Source of the DNA: Ruminococcaceae bacterium UBA3220
GTDB lineage: Bacteria > Bacillota > Clostridia > Oscillospirales > Acutalibacteraceae
Length of the DNA: 10,229 nt
Assembly: GCA_002363095.1 (NCBI GenBank)
Contig: DEWC01000077.1
Location: forward strand, 1-10,229
Direction of reading: 5' to 3'
Shown: in pieces, positions 7,103 to 10,229 of the stretch
Numbering within the stretch: the first letter of the stretch is position 1
Layout: every line of letters starts with the position of its first letter
The notes under the pieces: generated by a model
Databases searched by the model: none
Told to the model about the DNA's origin: nothing
What the model saw: only the letters and a program-made list of their open reading frames with translations
Made by a program: the position numbers and the translations under genes

Positions 7103-7150
7103 GGGCGGTTTAACACAGGATAATACAGATACATCGTGTATCAAAAAAAT

Positions 7151-7198
7151 CAAGACTAACGAGAAGTAAATATACATAAACAGAATTGTTTAGTCTTG
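7151..7198. repeat. 9-bp inverted repeat, 30-base spacer
   Basis: CAAGACTAA (7151-7159) is exactly complementary to TTAGTCTTG (7190-7198). It ends four bases before the second GAGTGGG. It could be a recombinase core-site pair or a long hairpin; there is no U-tract, so it is not a terminator. Confidence 0.5.
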
Positions 7199-7270
7199 GT
7201 CGAGTGGGCTTGATTTTCGCGTGCATGGGTGATCACGAAACACTCACAAATCTTATCGCAACAAAATCAA

Positions 7271-7302
7271 AAAAGGACTGTGGCGAATGCCACAGTCCTT
7301 TT
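7271..7302. terminator. Strong terminator for the minus-strand acyltransferase
   Basis: AAAAGGACTGTGGC (7271-7284) and GCCACAGTCCTTTT (7289-7302) pair perfectly over 14 bp around a GAAT loop. On the minus strand further T residues follow (TTTTTTGATTTTG), ideal for ending the acyltransferase transcript 22 bases after its stop. On the plus strand TTTTCATT follows, so it may also stop transcription from the PadR operon. Confidence 0.9.
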
Positions 7303-7324
7303 CATTATGTTATTTTCCAAATTT

Positions 7325-8434
7325 TTATTTTATTCTGTTTTCGGCATTTTGCAAAAGCGTTTTAAGCTTTACCGCTTTGAACAATTCAAGCCTTATAAAG
7401 TCGATTGCCGAGCAAATAATATATATGGCGAGGGCAATTGCAAGAACAAGAGGTAACATTTGATAAAGCGGTCGGTCGGCGACCCATAAGAAACGGTCTT
7501 TTAAGATTTTTTCAAAAACCAAATGCTGAACATGAATAAGATAAACGCTAAAAGCAAGGGGAGATAAAAACGCAATTATTTTGGTAACTGCCGGGGCGAA
7601 GTTTATTTTTTCAAAAGCCAAAAGCAAAAACACCGCCGATGCGACCATTGTGATCGACTGATAATTTATAAAAATATCCACGCCCGTAGTTTTGCCGAAA
7701 AACCGCTTTGAAAATGTTTCGAGCAAAAACTTAGAGCACCATGTTATTAAGGTCGATAAAAGAAAAAGATATAAAAACACGCTTGTTCTGTGGCGTTTGA
7801 TTTTATCAAAAAGCCCGTATTTGTGGATATACCCGCCAAGCACATAAAGAATTATCAGCCATAAAGCGGAATATCCTGCGCCTAAAAGGAAAACATCGCC
7901 CCAAAAATGGTGAATTACGGGTTGAAGAAGGGACGAAAAAACGAAAATCGAGCCCAAAAAGAAACCGAGTTGTTTTTGAGACAGTTTTTCTATTCCGGCG
8001 TTAAGAAACGGAATAAAAAGGAAGAGTATGGCATAAGCGGTAACATACCAGTATTGTTTTGAAACGATGGGCAAAAAAGCCGAAAGGATTTCGGTTTTTC
8101 CCACACTTTGCGGACAAAAAACCTTAAATCCCATTGTTATCAAAACCGAATAAAAGGCGACCTGACACCAGATATAGGCGAGATTGCCAATCTTATATTT
8201 CGAGAACACTCCGACATATCCGGAAATAAGCGCATAACAGTTTACGGCGCAAAAGCAGGCGATTTCCAAAAACCACGCGACCCAAAAATTCGTCGATTTT
8301 GAGTTTTCTATAATACCTCCGTTGCCGAGGATATGTAAAACCACTATCATAAGCATTGATACTATTCTGAGCGCGTCAATGCCGTAGTTACGGGACAATT
8401 TTTGGAGTGGGCCGCTTTGTTTTTCACTTTCCAT
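7325..8434 (-). CDS. Acyltransferase 3 family integral membrane protein (OafA-like)
   Basis: A 369-residue polytopic membrane protein of the acyltransferase 3 family, which moves acetyl or other acyl groups onto surface polysaccharide, peptidoglycan or related glycans. Residues 18-34 hold the family signature YGIDALRIVSMLMIVVLH with the conserved Asp20, Arg23 and His34. About ten hydrophobic segments follow, including FVSKQYWYVTAYAILFLFIPFL-type helices in the middle and AFSVYLIHVQHLVFEKI near the end, the typical C-terminal Y-L-I-H motif. The ATG at 8434 is chosen because AGAGGA lies just upstream; the frame can be extended to a TTG at 8449, but that codon lies within the ribosome binding site region. 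It is transcribed away from the DUF1292 gene and the structured RNA, and ends at a strong hairpin terminator. No glycan biosynthesis genes are nearby, so the substrate is unknown. Confidence 0.9.
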   Translation of the reverse strand: MESEKQSGPLQKLSRNYGIDALRIVSMLMIVVLHILGNGGIIENSKSTNFWVAWFLEIACFCAVNCYALISGYVGVFSKYKIGNLAYIWCQVAFYSVLITMGFKVFCPQSVGKTEILSAFLPIVSKQYWYVTAYAILFLFIPFLNAGIEKLSQKQLGFFLGSIFVFSSLLQPVIHHFWGDVFLLGAGYSALWLIILYVLGGYIHKYGLFDKIKRHRTSVFLYLFLLSTLITWCSKFLLETFSKRFFGKTTGVDIFINYQSITMVASAVFLLLAFEKINFAPAVTKIIAFLSPLAFSVYLIHVQHLVFEKILKDRFLWVADRPLYQMLPLVLAIALAIYIICSAIDFIRLELFKAVKLKTLLQNAENRIK

Positions 8435-8472
8435 ATTATTTCCTCTCAAGAATCAACAAATTGCAAATTCGC

Positions 8473-8660
8473 TCCCGCTCTGCCGTAACGGCTGAATAAT
8501 AACCTGATTTTTGTTCAGGTGGGTTTCATCCGGACAGCTTCGCGCTCCCTTCTTCCGAACTCGGCACCGCCGCGGGAGGTCTGCAAGCCCACTGCCCGAG
8601 CCTGAATCCCTTTAATAAACTTGTAGGGTTATAATAGTCCGATTCGCGTACAGAGCAGGA
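8473..8660 (-). ncRNA. ssrS: Probable 6S RNA
   Basis: Read on the minus strand, TCCTGCTCTG (8660-8651) pairs with CAGAGCGGGA (8482-8473) to close a molecule of about 188 nt. Inside lies a large open region containing ATAACCCTACAAG on the 5' side and a small hairpin (CCTGA / TCAGG) on the 3' side. The terminal stem is formed by GTGGGCTT with AAACCCAC, then CTCCC with GGGAG and a CCG/CGG tip. A closing stem, a central bubble with a 3'-side hairpin and a long interrupted terminal stem form the architecture of 6S RNA, the regulator that mimics an open promoter and binds sigma-A RNA polymerase. The TCCTGC 5' end and the CCTACAA in the bubble also fit my memory of Firmicute 6S RNAs. I see no clean promoter or terminator at its ends, so the exact boundaries are uncertain. 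Confidence 0.65.
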
Positions 8661-8669
8661 GTAAAAAGT

Positions 8670-8987
8670 TTATTGTTTCTCGTCTATCTCAAAAAAGTCT
8701 TCAAGGCGGTCAACAAAGGCGTCGGCAACCGTTTCGTATTCGTCGTCGTCCTCTATTTCATAGAAATATTCGTCTCCCTCTTCCTCGCCGACCTTTACAA
8801 TAACCAGTTCGCCCGAATCTTCGAGCATTTTTTGCGGGTCGCTGTATTGCGGAAGAAGCGCGAGATAACGCCCCATATCACTTTCGATGGCGTCGAGCAC
8901 CTCAAAGGTGTATTCCTTGCCGTCGTCGTCGGCAAGTGTGATTATATCGGGGTTGTATTCTTCGGTAGTTTTCTTTTCTTCACTCAT
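8670..8987 (-). CDS. DUF1292 (YrzB-like) small acidic protein
   Basis: A 105-residue, very acidic cytoplasmic protein of the DUF1292 family, which is common in Firmicutes and has no established function. The core pattern is clear: NPDIITLADDDGKEYTFEVLDAIE, then the short RYLALLP strand, then ELVIVKVGEEEGDEYFYEIEDDDEYETVADAF. The tail DRLEDFFEID is again acidic. GAGGG lies about 8 bases before the ATG at 8987. A hairpin identical in design to the tips of the MITE-like element sits in the leader, just upstream of the ribosome binding site (9003-9025). The candidate 6S RNA begins about 10 bases after the stop, so the two may share a primary transcript. Confidence 0.88.
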   Translation of the reverse strand: MSEEKKTTEEYNPDIITLADDDGKEYTFEVLDAIESDMGRYLALLPQYSDPQKMLEDSGELVIVKVGEEEGDEYFYEIEDDDEYETVADAFVDRLEDFFEIDEKQ

Positions 8988-9002
8988 ATTTTTCCCTCAC
9001 TG

Positions 9003-9025
9003 ATGGCTTATCATCGATAAGCCAT
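9003..9025. repeat. Hairpin repeat matching the tips of the MITE-like element
   Basis: ATGGCTTATC, ATC and GATAAGCCAT form a perfect 10-bp hairpin. Its left arm plus loop equals the first bases of the left terminal repeat at 9748, and its right arm equals the last ten bases of the element (10021-10030). It may be a collapsed remnant of the same repeat family. It lies 15 bases upstream of the DUF1292 start, inside that gene's leader, and could affect its mRNA. Confidence 0.75.
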
Positions 9026-9096
9026 ATTTTATATTCTAAACAATATTTTACAATATATCCGCCTCAAATTCAACCCGCGATTTAAAAGAGGGGAAT

Positions 9097-9129
9097 AAAA
9101 AAAGACCCTTCCAAATATTCGGTAAAGCC
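9097..9129 (-). terminator. Weak terminator candidate for the XRE regulator gene
   Basis: On the minus strand GGCTTTACC pairs imperfectly with GGAAGGGTC (several G-U pairs, one A-A mismatch) around an 8-base loop. Seven T residues follow (9103-9097). It starts 11 bases after the stop codon. The stem is weak, but the U-tract and position fit. Confidence 0.4.
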
Positions 9130-9140
9130 ATCGCCTTTAT

Positions 9141-9347
9141 CTAATCGATCGATTTTTCAAATTTTAAAATGTCTTCAACATTGCAGTCAAGAAATGCGCA
9201 TAGGTCGTCGAGCGTTTGGGTAGTTATCGGTTTATTGTGTTTAAGCCTGTCCAATAGGCTGCGGCTTACGCCGAATGTATTTATCAACTTGTATGTCGTT
9301 ATGTTCTTTTTCTTTAATGTTTTATAAAAAGGTTCATAAGTTATCAT
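9141..9347 (-). CDS. Small XRE/Cro-type helix-turn-helix regulator
   Basis: A 68-residue stand-alone HTH_XRE protein of the short Cro-like type (similar in size and pattern to YozG-like regulators). After MITYEPFYKTLKKKNITTYKLI, the helix-turn-helix covers TYKLINTFGVSRSLLDRLKHN, and TTQTLDDLCAFLDCNVEDIL is the characteristic fourth and fifth helix block. It has no extra sensor domain. Its start has a modest GGTGATT site upstream. The gene is transcribed from a promoter (9377-9405) that overlaps the promoter of the divergent SLH remnant, and an interrupted inverted repeat lies in the shared region. It therefore probably controls itself and its neighbour. What signal it answers to is unknown. 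Confidence 0.9.
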   Translation of the reverse strand: MITYEPFYKTLKKKNITTYKLINTFGVSRSLLDRLKHNKPITTQTLDDLCAFLDCNVEDILKFEKSID

Positions 9348-9376
9348 ATAATCACCATAGCCTGTTTTCTAATTCA

Positions 9377-9405
9377 ATGATAATTTATGCTCTTTTTCTT
9401 GACAA
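9377..9405 (-). promoter_or_regulatory. Promoter of the XRE regulator gene
   Basis: On the minus strand TTGTCA (9405-9400), a 17-base spacer and TATCAT (9382-9377) form a good sigma-A promoter. Its -35 box shares five base pairs with the -35 box of the plus-strand promoter at 9399, so the two cannot easily be used at once. Confidence 0.65.
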
Positions 9406-9427
9406 GTGTCGATATAGAGAGTACAAT
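9399..9427 (+). promoter_or_regulatory. Consensus promoter of the SLH-remnant gene
   Basis: TTGACA (9399-9404), a 17-base spacer and TACAAT (9422-9427) are close to consensus. Transcription should start near 9434. AAGGAG at 9465-9470 gives a normal ribosome binding site for the ATG at 9479. Confidence 0.85.
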
Positions 9428-9449
9428 GTCTGTATGTTCTATATATCGA
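9409..9449. promoter_or_regulatory. Interrupted inverted repeat, possible operator for the XRE regulator
   Basis: TCGATATAGA (9409-9418), in the promoter spacer, and TCTATATATCGA (9438-9449), just after the start site, are inverted copies of each other apart from two extra bases. They straddle the -10 box, a position suited to repression by the neighbouring HTH protein. The link to that protein is inferred from position only. Confidence 0.45.
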
Positions 9450-9478
9450 TAACATTGAAAAGAAAAGGAGAGAAAACG

Positions 9479-9690
9479 ATGAAAAAGAGTTCATCAGCGA
9501 AGAATATTCCGATTCCAAAAATGTTTCCTCCTTTGCAAAGGAAGCTAACTATTGGGCGATTTCAAGAGGGGTTATTTCGGGCAAGCAGATAAGCGGAAAG
9601 AGATATATCTCGCCCGTCTCCTCCGCACAGCGCTGCGAAGTCGCCGCGATGTTTTACAACATAAACGAAAAAGGAATTTTCGCGGAATAA
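9479..9690 (+). pseudogene. Orphan single S-layer homology (SLH) module with a frameshift near the start
   Basis: The ATG at 9479 has a good AAGGAG site, but its own frame gives only a 37-residue peptide of no recognisable type, ending at 9592. In the frame of 9484-9690 the translation is a clear SLH domain: FAKEANYWAISRGVISG, then KRYISPVSSAQRCEVAAMF, ending KGIFAE before TAA. SLH domains bind secondary cell wall polymers and anchor exported proteins. No start codon exists in that frame near the ribosome binding site. One extra A in the run after ATG (positions 9482-9486) would join the two and give a 70-residue protein beginning MKKEFISEEYSD. The SLH part lacks a signal peptide and the usual three-domain set. 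It is thus a fragment or a decayed gene, although its promoter and terminator are well preserved. Sequencing error or ribosomal slippage are alternatives. Confidence 0.72.
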
Positions 9691-9706
9691 TTGTTAATAC
9701 CATGAC

Positions 9707-9739
9707 AAAAAACCTCGGTGATAATCGCCGAGGTTTTTT
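9707..9739 (+). terminator. Terminator after the SLH remnant
   Basis: AAAAAACCTCGGTG (9707-9720) pairs with CGCCGAGGTTTTTT (9726-9739) over 14 bp, with one G-U pair and an ATAAT loop. The T-run completes an intrinsic terminator, 16 bases after the SLH-frame stop. The A-run would make it work in the other direction too. Confidence 0.9.
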
Positions 9740-9747
9740 AATGAATA

Positions 9748-10030
9748 ATGGCTTATCATCGGTAAGGACAAAATGGTTTTGGAGGGCAAATTTTTCGTTC
9801 CTTTTTGCCTTAAAGCCTTGATATACGCCGGTATATCGGCGTTTCTCGGCTTCAAGGAAACAAAAATTTTGCTTCCTACAAAACTGCTTCGCACCTGAAA
9901 AAGAGAAAAATTCGTGGATTTTTCGGTGCGAAGGACACCGCAAGGCTGACGCCTGTGGTGGACAACAAGCCGTAAAAAGACCGAATTTGGCCTTTTATCA
10001 GGCGTTTTGTCCTTATCGTTGATAAGCCAT
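9748..10030. mobile_element. MITE-like element with 26-bp terminal inverted repeats
   Basis: The first 26 bases (9748-9773, beginning ATGGCTTATCATCGG and ending AAGGACAAAA) are the inverse of the last 26 (10005-10030) with only two mismatches. GAATA stands directly outside both ends (9743-9747 and 10031-10035), a 5-bp target duplication. The 283 bases between carry no credible transposase gene. The interior is full of hairpins: CCTTGA with TCAAGG, ACGCCG with CGGCGT, and CTTCGCACC-GAAAAA with TTTTTC-GGTGCGAAG. It sits 8 bases after the preceding terminator. This is a non-autonomous transposable element by structure; the parent family cannot be named. Confidence 0.85.
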
Positions 10031-10043
10031 GAATAATTGCGGT

Positions 10044-10097
10044 GTTGTCGCAAAGCGACAACGGATTTTTAAACCGCGGTCGATTCACAAATCGACC
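10044..10097. repeat. Two adjacent hairpins right of the MITE-like element
   Basis: GTTGTCGC, AAA and GCGACAAC (10044-10062) form a perfect 8-bp hairpin followed by GGATTTTT on the plus strand, a possible terminator. GGTCGATT, CACA and AATCGACC (10078-10097) form a second perfect 8-bp hairpin. No gene is seen that they would clearly serve. Confidence 0.6.
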
Positions 10098-10125
10098 ATA
10101 CAACCGAAATCATTATTGACAAATC

Positions 10126-10202
10126 GTCTGATGTCTGATTTCTGTCATCTGCCATCTGTGTTGACTCCTTCGTCCAGCGTCCAGCGTCTATTGTCTACTA
10201 TC
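10126..10202. repeat. Degenerate heptanucleotide tandem repeat (about 11 units)
   Basis: Read in steps of seven from 10126, the units are GTCTGAT, GTCTGAT, TTCTGTC, ATCTGCC, ATCTGTG, TTGACTC, CTTCGTC, CAGCGTC, CAGCGTC, TATTGTC and TACTATC. Identical neighbours and the recurring TCTG or YGTC core show a 7-base period with strong drift. It resembles short tandemly repeated heptamers found between genes in some bacteria. Confidence 0.6.
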
Positions 10203-10229
10203 TGATAAGCGCAACCGCTTCTTTAAGAT
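10198..10229 (-). CDS. Possible 3' end of a minus-strand gene cut by the window edge
   Basis: On the minus strand the last bases read L-K-E-A-V-A-L-I-R and then TAG (10200-10198), a believable protein C-terminus. Only about ten codons are visible, so this rests on plausibility and on the lack of any other gene here. The stop would fall inside the heptamer repeat. Confidence 0.25.
   Translation of the reverse strand, partial: LKEAVALIR

Larger units (their letters stand above)
7004..7270. other. Gene-free region after the DUF4097 gene; possible right end of an inserted block
   Basis: No convincing gene is seen. Instead there are clustered GTTATC/GATAAC words near 7074-7102, a 9-bp inverted repeat at 7151-7198, and a second GAGTGGG at 7202-7208. 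The AT-rich composition near the operon and the repeat cluster resemble the end of an integrative element. No strong terminator directly follows the DUF4097 stop; the first good one is at 7271-7302. Confidence 0.5.

Noticed and set aside
8473..8660. SRP RNA, RNase P RNA or tmRNA as identity of the structured region
   Set aside because: The SRP domain IV core, the RNase P conserved blocks and a tRNA-like tmRNA end are not present; the closing stem and bubble fit 6S better.
9275..9592. 105-codon plus-strand frame running through the divergent promoter region
   Set aside because: Most of it lies opposite the XRE gene and across the promoter; only the part from the ATG at 9479 could be translated from the ribosome binding site, and it gives a 37-residue peptide without family resemblance.
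9552..10103. Several overlapping frames on both strands in and around the MITE-like element
   Set aside because: They arise from inverted repeats and hairpins, have no ribosome binding sites, and their products are basic and without recognisable motifs.
10116..10144. TTGACA at 10116-10121 as a promoter
   Set aside because: No acceptable -10 hexamer lies 16-18 bases downstream, and no gene follows on the plus strand.
10126..10202. CRISPR array
   Set aside because: The period is only seven bases and units drift; there are no 25-40 base direct repeats with unique spacers.

Overview
The window looks like a stretch of chromosome from an anaerobic, probably gut-associated Firmicute (Clostridia, Oscillospiraceae/Ruminococcaceae-like). 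This is inferred from strong AGGAGG-type ribosome binding sites, moderate GC, Firmicute families (DUF1292/YrzB, PadR-DUF1700-DUF4097, SLH) and the housekeeping gene types. No species can be named from the sequence alone.

Positions 1-4806 are housekeeping. A 5'-truncated tRNA-dihydrouridine synthase (dusB-like) is followed by yebC. A palindromic terminator separates yebC from the convergent radC. Divergent from radC is an RluA-family pseudouridine synthase, which is closely followed by guaA (GMP synthase).

Positions 4807-7270 differ in character. A self-contained operon encodes a PadR repressor, a DUF1700 membrane protein and a DUF4097 repeat protein. The genes overlap by a few bases, and a consensus promoter carries a perfect palindromic operator. 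Paired GATAAC repeats and a repeated GAGTGGG (the 3' end of guaA) bracket the block, suggesting that it was inserted at guaA, a known island integration site. The operon resembles envelope-stress modules.

Positions 7271-8987 are read on the minus strand. They hold a membrane acyltransferase, a structured RNA of about 190 nt that I interpret as 6S RNA, and an acidic DUF1292 protein.

Positions 9000-10229 are an accessory or decaying region. It holds a small XRE regulator and, divergent from it, a frame-broken orphan SLH module; the two promoters overlap at their -35 boxes. Further right are a strong terminator, a 283-bp MITE-like element with 26-bp terminal inverted repeats and a GAATA duplication, two hairpins, and a degenerate heptanucleotide tandem repeat. 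The last 32 bases may be the 3' end of a minus-strand gene. A hairpin matching the MITE tips also lies in the leader of the DUF1292 gene.
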